The translations under genes and the position numbers were made by a program. This document shows, piece after piece, positions 34,590-42,730 of a stretch of DNA of 64,000 nucleotides (the stretch's first letter is position 1; each line of letters opens with the position of its first letter). Source of the DNA: Rathayibacter sp. SD072 (GTDB lineage: Bacteria > Actinomycetota > Actinomycetes > Actinomycetales > Microbacteriaceae); assembly GCF_017355185.1 (NCBI RefSeq), contig NZ_JADILJ010000002.1, positions 62,001 to 126,000 on the forward strand. Direction: 5' to 3'. The notes below the pieces were generated by a model. It did not search any database and was not told the origin of the DNA. It saw only the letters and a program-made list of their open reading frames with translations.

Positions 34590-37259
34590 TCAGTGCGCGG
34601 CGGCGTCCCAGTTCGCCCCGTGCCCGACCTGGACCTCGAGCGGGACCGACAGATCCGCGGCGTGCGCCATCCGGTTCCTCACGACCGCCTCGAGGGCCTC
34701 CTCCTCGCCGGGGGCGACATCGAAGATCAGCTCGTCGTGCACCTGGAGGAGCATCCGCGAGCCCAGGCCCTGCTCGTCGAGATCGGACTGCACGCCGATC
34801 ATCGCGATCTTCATGATGTCGGCGGCGGAGCCCTGGATCGGCGAGTTCAGGGCCGCGCGCTCGGCGTTGTCGCGCAGCACGCGGTTGGCGCTCTGCAGGT
34901 CCGGGAACGGCCGGCGGCGGCCGAAGATCGTCTCGGTGTAGCCCGTCTCGCGCGCCTGCTCGACGACGCTGCGCAGGTAGTCGCGCACCGCGCCGAAGCG
35001 GACGAAGTAGTCGGTCATCAGCTGCTTGGCCTCGGCGCTCGAGATCCGGAGCTGCTTCGACAGGCCGAAGGCGCTGAGTCCGTAGGCCAGACCGTAGGAC
35101 ATCGCCTTGACCTTGTTGCGCATCGCCGAGGTGACGTCGCCGGGCTCGACGCCGAAGATCCGCGACCCGACGAAGCGGTGCAGGTCCTCGCCGCTGTGGA
35201 ACGCCTCGATGAGCCCGGCGTCGCCCGAGAGGTGCGCCATGATCCGCATCTCGATCTGCGAGTAGTCGGCGGTGAGCAGGGTGCTCGCGTCGTCGCTGTG
35301 CACGAACGCGGTGCGGATCCGGCGCCCGACCTCGCTGCGCACCGGGATGTTCTGCAGGTTGGGGTCGTTCGAGGAGATGCGGCCGGTGGCCGTCCCTGTC
35401 TGGTCGTAGCTGGTGTGGATCCGCCGGTCGGGCGTCACCGACTTCTCGAGGGTCTCGATGATCTGCTTGAGCTTGGTCGCGTCCCGGTGCTCGAGCAGGA
35501 GGCCGAGGAACGGGTGCGGGTGCGACTCCTGCAGGTCGGCGAGAGCGGAGGCGTCGGTCGTGTAGCCCGTCTTCGTCGCCCGGGTCTTCGGCATCGCGAG
35601 CTCCTCGAAGAGGACCTGCTGGAGCTGCTTCGGCGAGCCGAGGTTCATCTCGTGGCCGATCTCGGCGAACGCGCGGCTCGCGAGGTCGGCGGACGTCGTG
35701 GTCAGCTCTCCGCGGAGCCGCGCGAGCACCTCGGGATCGATCGCCACGCCGGTCAGCTCGACGGTCGCGAGGACCTGCACGATCGGCAGCTCGATGTCGA
35801 CGAGGACCGACAGCATGCCCTCGCCGAGCATCTCGGTGAGGACGCCGACGAGGCGGAACGCGTACCACGCCTCGGTCGCGGAGCTCATCGGCTCGACGGT
35901 CGGCACGAGCTGGTTCGGATCGCCCTGCGCCATCGTCTCGTCGAGGTACTGCGAGACCTGCGCGGGCAGCGTCGCCGCGTGGCCCGTGGGCTGCAGGAGC
36001 CACGCCGCGATGCGGGTGTCGAACGCCAGGCCTGCGACCGGGAGGCCGGCGGTGCGCAGCGCCTTCACCTGCGGCTTCGCGTCGGCGAAGTACTTGGGCG
36101 CGTCGCTCGCCAGCCACTGCTCGAGGCCCGTGTAGTCGGGGCGGTCGGCCGCCCAGGGGACGAACGCCGACTCCTTCTCGACCGACAGGCCGATGCCCTC
36201 GAGGCCGTCGGGGCCGACCTGCGCCTGGACGGCGACGGGGGTCGTGCCCTTCGCGGAGACGGTGTCGAGCCAGTGGGCGAGCTCCTCGTCGACCATCGTC
36301 CGCACCGCGGGCGCCGCGGTCGTGACGGTGTCGCCGGCGAGCGCGGCGGCCGCTCCCTCGACGCCCTCGTCGGCGGCGATCGTGAGGACGCGCTCCTGGA
36401 GGGTCTTGAACTCCAGGCGCGAGAAGATCTCGCGCACCGCGTCCGGATCGATGGGCTGCCGGGCGAGGTCGGTCGGGCCCAGCGGCAGCTCGACGTCGGT
36501 GACGAGGCGGTTCAGCCTGCGGTTGCGGAGGGCGTTCTCCTTCTGCTCGCGCAGCTTCTCTCCGACGACGCCCTTGATCTCGTCGGCGTGGGCGATGATG
36601 TCGGCGACCGTGCCGTACTGGTTGACCCACTTCGCCGCGGTCTTCGGCCCGACCTTGTCGACCCCGGGCAGGTTGTCGCTCGTCTCGCCGACCAGAGCCG
36701 CGATCTCGGGGTACTGGTGGGGCTCGACGCCGTACTTCTCGAACACCTTGTCGCGGTCGTAGCGGGTGAGCTGCGAGACGCCCTGCGTCGACGGGTAGAG
36801 GAGGGTGACGTCGGGCGTGACGAGCTGGATCGTGTCGCGATCACCCGAGACGACGAGCACCCGGTAGCCGGCCTCCGCGCCCTGCTTCGCGAGAGTGGCG
36901 AGGATGTCGTCGGCCTCGAAGTCCTCCTTCGAGACGGTGCGGATGTTCATCGCGTGCAGCGCCTGCTCGAGGAGCGGGACCTGCCCCTTGAACTCGGGCG
37001 GGGTCTCTCCGCGAGTGCCCTTGTACTCGGGGTACTCGCGGGTGCGGAACGAGTAGCGCGAGATGTCGAACGCGACGCCGAGGTGGGTCGGCTTCTCGTT
37101 CTTCAGCAGCAGGATCAGCATCGACAGGAAGCCGTGGATGGCGTTTGTGTGCTGGCCGTCGCGGGTCTGGAAACTGTCGACCGGGAGCGCGTAGAACGCC
37201 CGGAACGCCAGGGAATGGCCGTCGACGAGCAGGAGGGTAGGCTGTTCCGGATCTGACAC
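34590..37259 (-). CDS. polA: DNA polymerase I
   Basis: Pol I fills gaps and removes RNA primers. The 889-residue protein has an N-terminal 5'-3' exonuclease (LLVDGHSLAFRAFYA at 10-24; SGDRD near 143), a middle 3'-5' exonuclease-like domain, and a C-terminal polymerase with motif A DYSQIEMR (about 664), motif B around RNKVKAMSYGLAYG (about 712) and motif C VHDE (about 838). In the middle domain the first DxE pair is missing (the strand reads VAVQAQVG), so proofreading is probably lost, as in other actinobacterial PolA. The start is GTG 37259. Confidence 0.97.
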   Translation of the reverse strand: MSDPEQPTLLLVDGHSLAFRAFYALPVDSFQTRDGQHTNAIHGFLSMLILLLKNEKPTHLGVAFDISRYSFRTREYPEYKGTRGETPPEFKGQVPLLEQALHAMNIRTVSKEDFEADDILATLAKQGAEAGYRVLVVSGDRDTIQLVTPDVTLLYPSTQGVSQLTRYDRDKVFEKYGVEPHQYPEIAALVGETSDNLPGVDKVGPKTAAKWVNQYGTVADIIAHADEIKGVVGEKLREQKENALRNRRLNRLVTDVELPLGPTDLARQPIDPDAVREIFSRLEFKTLQERVLTIAADEGVEGAAAALAGDTVTTAAPAVRTMVDEELAHWLDTVSAKGTTPVAVQAQVGPDGLEGIGLSVEKESAFVPWAADRPDYTGLEQWLASDAPKYFADAKPQVKALRTAGLPVAGLAFDTRIAAWLLQPTGHAATLPAQVSQYLDETMAQGDPNQLVPTVEPMSSATEAWYAFRLVGVLTEMLGEGMLSVLVDIELPIVQVLATVELTGVAIDPEVLARLRGELTTTSADLASRAFAEIGHEMNLGSPKQLQQVLFEELAMPKTRATKTGYTTDASALADLQESHPHPFLGLLLEHRDATKLKQIIETLEKSVTPDRRIHTSYDQTGTATGRISSNDPNLQNIPVRSEVGRRIRTAFVHSDDASTLLTADYSQIEMRIMAHLSGDAGLIEAFHSGEDLHRFVGSRIFGVEPGDVTSAMRNKVKAMSYGLAYGLSAFGLSKQLRISSAEAKQLMTDYFVRFGAVRDYLRSVVEQARETGYTETIFGRRRPFPDLQSANRVLRDNAERAALNSPIQGSAADIMKIAMIGVQSDLDEQGLGSRMLLQVHDELIFDVAPGEEEALEAVVRNRMAHAADLSVPLEVQVGHGANWDAAAH

Positions 37260-37351
37260 ACGGCAAGACTACACAGCGCCTCCGACACCGGATCCGGACG
37301 GTTCCGAGCCGCTGGTCGAGGGCCTCGCAGGACGCGACGACGAGGAGATCC

Positions 37352-37789
37352 GTGACCGACTCATCCCCCCTCGACACCTCCTGGGTCCGGCCCCCCGCGA
37401 TCGACCTCGTGGCCGGGATCGGCCGCGGGATGGGCGAGCTCGCCGAGCGGATGGGCATCGTCTGGCACGAGCTCTCGCCGCAGCACTCCGTCGCCTCCAT
37501 GCCGGTGGAGGGCAATCGCCAGCCCGTCGGGATCCTGCACGGCGGGGCGCACGTCGTGCTGGCCGAGTCGATGGGCTCGATCGCCGCGAACATCCACGCG
37601 GGCGAGGGCCGGATCGCGATGGGGATCGAGCTGAACGCGAGCCACAGCCGCTCGGTCCGCTCCGGCTTCGTCATCGCCACCTGCGACGCGATCCACCTCG
37701 GGGGAACGCTGGCGACCCACGAGATCGTGGTGCGCGACGAGGCCGGGCGCCGCCTCTCGACGGTGCGGATCACCAACATCCTGCGCTGA
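37352..37789 (+). CDS. PaaI/hotdog-fold thioesterase
   Basis: The 145-residue protein is a single hotdog domain of the PaaI/YdiI acyl-CoA thioesterase family. The helix region GGAHVVLAESMGSIAAN (about 64-80) holds the conserved Glu that activates water; LHGGAH is the typical entry. The substrate cannot be told; menaquinone-pathway DHNA-CoA or an acyl-CoA are the usual options. It starts at GTG 37352 with a GAGGAGA site and is divergent from polA. The 92-base gap holds both promoters. Confidence 0.87.
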   Translation: MTDSSPLDTSWVRPPAIDLVAGIGRGMGELAERMGIVWHELSPQHSVASMPVEGNRQPVGILHGGAHVVLAESMGSIAANIHAGEGRIAMGIELNASHSRSVRSGFVIATCDAIHLGGTLATHEIVVRDEAGRRLSTVRITNILR

Positions 37790-37855
37790 CCCGACCGGCC
37801 GCGGCTCCGTCCGCAAGCCCCGGTCGTGTCGCAGTCCGGAGCCTAGGCTCGCTGC

Positions 37856-38527
37856 GTGACCTTCCGCGACCTCCTCAAGAGCCTCCCGTCCATGCCCTCC
37901 GAGCTGCCGTCCTTCGACGCCGACGCCGCACCGGACGACCCGCTCGACCTGTTCGGCCGGTGGCTGCAGGAGGCCGCGACGGCCGGCCAGCTGCTCCCCC
38001 ACGGCGCCACCCTCTCGACGGCCGGCGCCGACGGCCGGGTCGGCGCCCGGGTGCTCGTCCTGAGGAACGTCGACGAGCAGGGCTGGGCCTTCTCCACCCA
38101 TGCCACGAGCCCCAAGGGGCGGGAGATGGAGGAGAACCCGCACGCCGCACTGACCTTCTTCTGGCCCGTGCAGGGGCGTCAGGTCCGCGTCGAGGGACGG
38201 ATCGTGCGCGGCTCCGCGGCCGAATCGGCCGAGGACTTCCGCCGCCGATCGGAGGCGGGCCGCACCGCGCTGCTCGTCGGACGGCAGAGCGAGCCGATGG
38301 CGACCGCCGCCGACTTCGGCCTCGTCACGCTGCAGACCAGCGTCGCCGTCGGCTGCTCCCCGGCGACGATCGACCGCGAGTGGGCCGTCTACCGCGTCGT
38401 GCCGGAGCGGATCGAGTTCTGGCAGGGCTCCTCCGCGCCCGAGCAGGACCACGTCCGCCTCGAGTACCGCCCGGGAACGACGGAGGCGGGCGGCTCCCCG
38501 TGGGAGCGCACCCGCCTCTGGCCGTAA
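37856..38527 (+). CDS. Pyridoxamine 5'-phosphate oxidase family protein (PdxH-like)
   Basis: The product is a 223-residue split-barrel FMN protein. VGARVLVLRNVDEQGWAFSTH and the AALTFFWP-x5-RQVRVEG strand pair match PdxH, which oxidises pyridoxamine or pyridoxine phosphate to pyridoxal phosphate. The C terminus ends WERTRLWP, close to the PdxH ending W-x-R-x-RLaP. Overall it is more divergent than a standard PdxH, so an FMN- or F420-binding relative with another substrate is possible. It starts at GTG 37856 and lies 66 bases after the thioesterase gene. Confidence 0.75.
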   Translation: MTFRDLLKSLPSMPSELPSFDADAAPDDPLDLFGRWLQEAATAGQLLPHGATLSTAGADGRVGARVLVLRNVDEQGWAFSTHATSPKGREMEENPHAALTFFWPVQGRQVRVEGRIVRGSAAESAEDFRRRSEAGRTALLVGRQSEPMATAADFGLVTLQTSVAVGCSPATIDREWAVYRVVPERIEFWQGSSAPEQDHVRLEYRPGTTEAGGSPWERTRLWP

Positions 38528-38548
38528 TCGGGGCTGCCGCCCCGGCGG

Positions 38549-39154
38549 CTACTTCTTCGGACTGAGCTGCTCGATGATCGCCTGGGCGACGTCGTGCATG
38601 GTGAGACGGCGGTCCATCGACGCCTTCTGGATCCAGCGGAACGCCTCGGGCTCGGTGAGGCCCATCTTCTCGTTGAGCAGGCCCTTGGCCCGGTCGACGA
38701 GCTTGCGGGTCTCGAAGCGCTCGACCATGTCGGCCACCTCGGCCTCGAGGGTCAGGATCTGGGCGTAGCGCGAGAGGGCGATCTCGATCGCGGGCAGCAG
38801 GTCGTTCGGGGTGAACGGCTTGACCACGTAGGCCAGCGCGCCCGCCTCGCTCGCCCGCTCGACGAGCTCCTTCTGGCTGAACGCCGTGAGGAGGACGACC
38901 GGCGCGATGTGCGCCTTCGAGAGGCGCTCGGCGGCCGAGATGCCGTCCAGCTGGGGCATCTTCACGTCCATGATCACCAGGTCGGGCCGGAGCTCGGTGG
39001 CGAGGGCCACGGCGGTCTCGCCGTCGCCCGCCTCGCCCACGACCTCGAAGCCGTTGTCGCGGAGGATCTCCACGATGTCGAGGCGGATGAGCGATTCGTC
39101 TTCGGCGACGACGACCCGACGGGGTGCGGTCGGCGCGGTTTCCTGGTCTGTCAC
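38549..39154 (-). CDS. pdtaR: ANTAR-domain response regulator (PdtaR type)
   Basis: The 201-residue protein has an N-terminal receiver domain with acidic pocket E18-D19, phosphoacceptor D63, T90 and K112, and a C-terminal ANTAR domain (about 135-197; KLVDRAKGLLNEKMGLTEPEAFRWIQ). ANTAR proteins bind tandem hairpins in mRNA leaders and prevent termination. It resembles mycobacterial PdtaR, which is paired with the kinase PdtaS; no kinase gene lies here. The start is GTG 39154. It is divergent from the tRNA-Leu gene. Confidence 0.92.
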   Translation of the reverse strand: MTDQETAPTAPRRVVVAEDESLIRLDIVEILRDNGFEVVGEAGDGETAVALATELRPDLVIMDVKMPQLDGISAAERLSKAHIAPVVLLTAFSQKELVERASEAGALAYVVKPFTPNDLLPAIEIALSRYAQILTLEAEVADMVERFETRKLVDRAKGLLNEKMGLTEPEAFRWIQKASMDRRLTMHDVAQAIIEQLSPKK

Positions 39155-39193
39155 GCCGATGAGCCTACGGTATTCTCGACGGGCTCGTGATGA

Positions 39194-39276
39194 GCCGGTG
39201 TGGCGGAATGGCAGACGCGGGGCACTCAAAATGCTCTGTCCGAGAGGGCTTGTGGGTTCGAGTCCCACCACCGGTA
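39194..39276 (+). tRNA. tRNA-Leu (anticodon CAA)
   Basis: The cloverleaf is complete. Acceptor strands are 39194-39200 and 39269-39275, with a G-U pair at the first position. The anticodon stem is GGGCA/TGCTC with loop CTCAAAA and anticodon CAA at 39227-39229. There is a long variable arm, as in class II tRNAs, and a T arm GTGGG-TTCGAGT-CCCAC at 39252-39268. The discriminator is A. The 3' CCA is not fully encoded (ACCG). It reads UUG codons, which are rare in so GC-rich a genome. Confidence 0.95.
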
Positions 39277-39319
39277 CCGCCCGATCGCGGGCCTCATCGG
39301 GGTCCGCTAGCGTCGTCGG

Positions 39320-39979
39320 ATGACCGCCGCGGCTCCTCTCTGGCCCCTGTTCGATCTGGTGCTGCGCACTCCCAGGCTGGAGTTGCGTCCGGTGCGGGAC
39401 GAGGATCTCCCCGGTCTCGCGGCCGCGGCGCTCGCCGGGATCCACGAACCGGGGCGCTCGCCGTTTCCGGCTCCGTGGGCCGAGGCGCCCGCCGATGAGC
39501 TGCCCGCGAACCTCGCCCGCTACCACTGGTCGCTCCGCGCAGAGACCACGCCGGACACCTGGAGGGTCGCGTTCGCCGTCATCGAGGACGGGGTCGTGAT
39601 CGGCTGCCAGGACCTCCTGGCCGACCGGTTCGCGGCCACGCGCTCCGTCGCCTCCGGCTCGTGGCTCACCCTGTCGGCTCACGGCCGGGGTCTCGGCCGG
39701 GAGATGCGGGCGGCCGTGCTGATGCTGGCGTTCGACCACCTCGGGGCGGAGGTCGCCGAGAGCAGTGCACTGGCGTGGAACACCGCCTCGATCCGCGTGT
39801 CGACGGCGCTCGGCTACGAGCGCAACGGCAGCAGCCGCACGGTCGGCGCCGACGGGGCGGGCGTCGAGGAGACGCGGTTCCGCGTCACTCCTCGGACCTT
39901 CGTCCGACCCGCATGGGTTCTCGACGTCGAGGGCGTCGAGGCCGCACGCAGGTGTCTGCTCGGCTCCGCAGCCGATTAG
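39320..39979 (+). CDS. GNAT family N-acetyltransferase
   Basis: The 219-residue protein is a RimJ/RimL-like acetyltransferase: LRTPRLELRPVRDEDLPGLAAAA at the start, the acetyl-CoA pyrophosphate loop around AHGRGLGREMRAAVL (about 116-130), and the SSALAWNTASIRVSTALGYERNG strand and helix near 146-168. The target is unknown; this branch acetylates protein N termini or small molecules. The ATG is 43 bases after the tRNA. It overlaps the convergent monooxygenase gene by four bases at its stop. Confidence 0.87.
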   Translation: MTAAAPLWPLFDLVLRTPRLELRPVRDEDLPGLAAAALAGIHEPGRSPFPAPWAEAPADELPANLARYHWSLRAETTPDTWRVAFAVIEDGVVIGCQDLLADRFAATRSVASGSWLTLSAHGRGLGREMRAAVLMLAFDHLGAEVAESSALAWNTASIRVSTALGYERNGSSRTVGADGAGVEETRFRVTPRTFVRPAWVLDVEGVEAARRCLLGSAAD

Positions 39980-41289
39980 ACGCGGGTCAGGCTCCTCCGC
40001 AGCCCGCCGCCCGGGTGCCCGCGCCGCAGGATCCCGCGGCGCCGCAGGATCGGGACGAGCTCGTCGAGCATCCGGTGCAGCGTCACCGGGTGGAAGTCCC
40101 CCGAGAACGCGATTCCGTCGTTGTCGGCGTCCTCGCCCAGCTCCTCGATGAAGTCGGCGATCTCCTCCGCGGTGCCGACGAGACCCCGCCGGTCGGCGAC
40201 GAGCCCCAGCCTGGCCTTCGCGGTCAGCAGCTCGCGCAGCGGCGCGTCGGGGCCGGCCGAGCCGTAGAGGCCCGAGATGCTCCCCCGCGAGACGTGCCCG
40301 CCGAAGACGGCCGGATCGATCGGCCGATCCAGGTCGAGCGCGGTGAGGTCTGTCTCGAGGTCGCTCGAGTACGCGGAGGCGAGGGCGAGCAGAGCGGACT
40401 CGTCCGGATGAGCGGACGCGGCGACGAGCCGCTCCGCCTCCTCCCGGCTCGAGACGACGACCGGCTTCACGACGAAGAGGACGGTCAGATCGTCGGGGTC
40501 GCGCCCGTGCGAGGCCGCTGCGGCGCGCGCCCGCTCCCGGTACGCGCGCACGGTTCCGACGTCCAGCGAGGCCAGCGCCAGCTGGACGTCGGACTGCGCG
40601 CCGGCGAAGTCGATGCCGCGGGGCGATCCTCCCGGGGAGACGACGACGGGCTCGCCGGTCTCTAACGGCAGCGCGTTCAGCGGGCCGTCGAAGGAGTAGT
40701 GCTCCCCGCGGTGGCGGACCGGGCGCAGGCGCGTGCCGTCCGCGAAGAGCCCGGTCGCGGCGTCCTGGAGGAGCGCGCCGTCGTCCCAGCTGCGCCACAG
40801 CTCGCGGATCGAGTCGAGCCACTCGTGCGCCCGGTCGTAGGCGCGGTCGTGCGGCAGCGGCTCGAGGCCGAAGTGGCGGCTGCTGCCCACATCGGTCACG
40901 ACGTTGATGCCGAGGCGCCCCCCGCTGAGGTGCTGCAGTGTCGAGAACTGGCGCGCCGCCTGATAGGGGCTCCACGCCATCGGATTGACGGTCGGCGCGA
41001 CGCCCAGGTGCCGCGTCGCCTCGAACAGGTACGGCGCGAGCAGGAGCGGATCGTGCTTGGGCCCGCCGTAGGCGCGGCGCACCCGCAGGTCGAGGGTGTC
41101 GGCACTGCCCAGCGACAGCGCGTCCTCGATGATCACGAGGTCGAAGCCGGCCTGCTCGAGCTCGCGCGCGCTCTGCCGGTAGAGCTCCGGCTCCGTCCAG
41201 CGGCGGTCCCAGTCCCAGTCCGGCCGCCCCCACGCCTGCGGTCCGAAGCCGCGGGAGAGGAACCACGCGAAGTGCTGCAGGCGGCTCAC
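39976..41289 (-). CDS. FMN-dependent LLM-class monooxygenase (NtaA/SnaA/DszA type)
   Basis: The 437-residue protein is a luciferase-like TIM-barrel flavoenzyme. It begins with FAWFLSRGFGPQAWG, has RHLGVAPTVNPMAWSPYQAARQFSTLQHLSGGRLGINVVTD-type barrel segments (about 94-135), and ends with a domain typical of the NtaA/SnaA/DszA group, which oxygenates organosulfur or chelated substrates with reduced FMN. The start, GTG 41289, overlaps the metY stop by four bases, so the two are one operon. With metY this suggests release of sulfur from an organosulfur source followed by its capture. The substrate is not known. Confidence 0.88.
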   Translation of the reverse strand: MSRLQHFAWFLSRGFGPQAWGRPDWDWDRRWTEPELYRQSARELEQAGFDLVIIEDALSLGSADTLDLRVRRAYGGPKHDPLLLAPYLFEATRHLGVAPTVNPMAWSPYQAARQFSTLQHLSGGRLGINVVTDVGSSRHFGLEPLPHDRAYDRAHEWLDSIRELWRSWDDGALLQDAATGLFADGTRLRPVRHRGEHYSFDGPLNALPLETGEPVVVSPGGSPRGIDFAGAQSDVQLALASLDVGTVRAYRERARAAAASHGRDPDDLTVLFVVKPVVVSSREEAERLVAASAHPDESALLALASAYSSDLETDLTALDLDRPIDPAVFGGHVSRGSISGLYGSAGPDAPLRELLTAKARLGLVADRRGLVGTAEEIADFIEELGEDADNDGIAFSGDFHPVTLHRMLDELVPILRRRGILRRGHPGGGLRRSLTRV

Positions 41290-42575
41290 GACGCCGCCGC
41301 CAGCACGAGCGGAACGGCCGAGGCGAGGAGACCTGCCTCCAGGTCGTCGATCAGGTCCTCGACGTCCTCGATGCCGATGGAGAGCCGCAGCAGGCCCGGT
41401 CCGATGCCGGCCGCCTCGCGCTCCTGGACTGTGCGCTGGGTGTGGGTCGTGCTGGCGGGGTGCAGGACGAGCGAGCGCACGTCGCCGAGGTGCGTCATCC
41501 GCGTGAACAGACCGAGGGCATCGGTGAAGCGGCGCGCCGCCTCCTCTCCCCCTCGCACAGTGAAGGAGAAGACCGAGCCCTGTCCGCGCGGCAGGTACCG
41601 ACGGGCGACCTCGTGCGACGGGCTGGACGCGAGTCCGCTGTAGTCGACGCTCTCGACCTCGGGCCGCGCCTCGAGCCACTGGGCGATCCGCAGCGCGCTG
41701 CGCGACTGGTGCCGTACGCGCAGCGACAGCGTCTCGAGCCCCTGCTCGAGGAGGAACGCGGTGAGCGGGGAGACGGTCGGACCCATCCGTCCGGCGACGA
41801 CGTCGCGGGCGTAGTCGAGGAACGCCCGCTCGGGGCCGGTTCCGGCGACAGCGAGGTGCGGGAACCGGGCGGCCTCGGCGCGCCAGTCGAAGCGGCCCGC
41901 ATCGACGACGGCACCTGCGATGACCGCGCCGTGGCCCGCCAGGAACTTGCTGGCGGAGTGCACCACGACGTCCGCCCCGTGCTCGATCGGACGGAGCAGG
42001 TACGGGGTGGCGAAGGTGTTGTCGACGACGAGGGGCACGCGGTGGAGGTGCGCGACGTCGGCGACGAGCCGCAGGTCCACCACGTCGTTCCGCGGATTCG
42101 GGATCGACTCGACGAGCACCGCCCGGGTCCGCGGGGTGATCGCGTCCTCCCAGGCCAGCGGGTCGTCGGCGTCCTCGACGAAGGTCGTGGTGATGCCCAG
42201 GCGTGCCAGGTTCTCGAGGAGCAGGTTCCGGGTGCCCTCGTAGAGGCTCGCCGCGGCGACGACGTGCTCGCCGGCCGAGACGAGGGCGAGCAGGGCGACG
42301 GAGAGCGCCGCCTGGCCGCTGCCGACGAGGAGCGCCCCGGATCCGCCCTCGAGCGCGGCGAGACGGCGCTCGACCGCATCCGTCGTCGGGTTGCCGATCC
42401 TGGTGTAGGTGTAGCCGTCCGCGCCGGCGAAGCGGTCGCGCGCGTCGTCGAACGAGTCGAAGCTGAAGCCCGCCGTGAGGTAGATCGGGGTGCGCCGGGC
42501 GTGGAGCGCGTCCTCGGCCGTGCCCGCGTGCAGCTGGCGGGTCGAGAACCCCCAGGCGTCCGTCCGCTCGCTCAT
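41286..42575 (-). CDS. metY: O-acetylhomoserine aminocarboxypropyltransferase / Cys-Met metabolism PLP enzyme
   Basis: The 429-residue protein is a fold-type I PLP enzyme of the Cys/Met metabolism family, with the MetY-type opening [13 protein letters not shown]. Seen are YTRIGNPT (57-64), the PLP-ring-binding D185 in VVDNTFATP, and the Schiff-base lysine K210 in HSASKF. MetY makes homocysteine directly from O-acetylhomoserine and sulfide; cystathionine gamma-synthase activity cannot be excluded. I chose ATG 42575 over 42614 because a GGGAGG site precedes it. It is first in an operon with a flavin monooxygenase. Confidence 0.9.
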   Translation of the reverse strand: MSERTDAWGFSTRQLHAGTAEDALHARRTPIYLTAGFSFDSFDDARDRFAGADGYTYTRIGNPTTDAVERRLAALEGGSGALLVGSGQAALSVALLALVSAGEHVVAAASLYEGTRNLLLENLARLGITTTFVEDADDPLAWEDAITPRTRAVLVESIPNPRNDVVDLRLVADVAHLHRVPLVVDNTFATPYLLRPIEHGADVVVHSASKFLAGHGAVIAGAVVDAGRFDWRAEAARFPHLAVAGTGPERAFLDYARDVVAGRMGPTVSPLTAFLLEQGLETLSLRVRHQSRSALRIAQWLEARPEVESVDYSGLASSPSHEVARRYLPRGQGSVFSFTVRGGEEAARRFTDALGLFTRMTHLGDVRSLVLHPASTTHTQRTVQEREAAGIGPGLLRLSIGIEDVEDLIDDLEAGLLASAVPLVLAAAS

Positions 42576-42602
42576 CCCGTTCCGCCTCCCGCCCCGTCCC
42601 TC

Positions 42603-42646
42603 GGGGTGCCCCACGATGACATGGGGGTGCTCCGCGGGTCGCGGAG
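42603..42646 (-). promoter_or_regulatory. Structured leader before metY
   Basis: Two hairpins lie 28-71 bases before the metY start: CTCCGCG/CGCGGAG (42630-42636 with 42640-42646) and CCCCA/TGGGG (42609-42613 with 42622-42626). The second competes with GGGG at 42603-42606. On the minus strand GGGTAACC directly precedes the first hairpin. It could be a methionine- or SAM-responsive leader, but I cannot fit a known riboswitch. Confidence 0.35.
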
Positions 42647-42730
42647 GTTACCCGGCATGACGCTCACAGCACCGGCCCACCGCTCTGCGCCAGGCTGTCG
42701 GCGGTGCCGTCGGCACCGGAGGGCGGACAC

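Noticed and set aside
42576-42703. A SAM riboswitch before metY
   Set aside because: The region has hairpins and a GGGTAACC, but I could not place the full conserved core or pseudoknot. It is kept only as a structured-leader finding.
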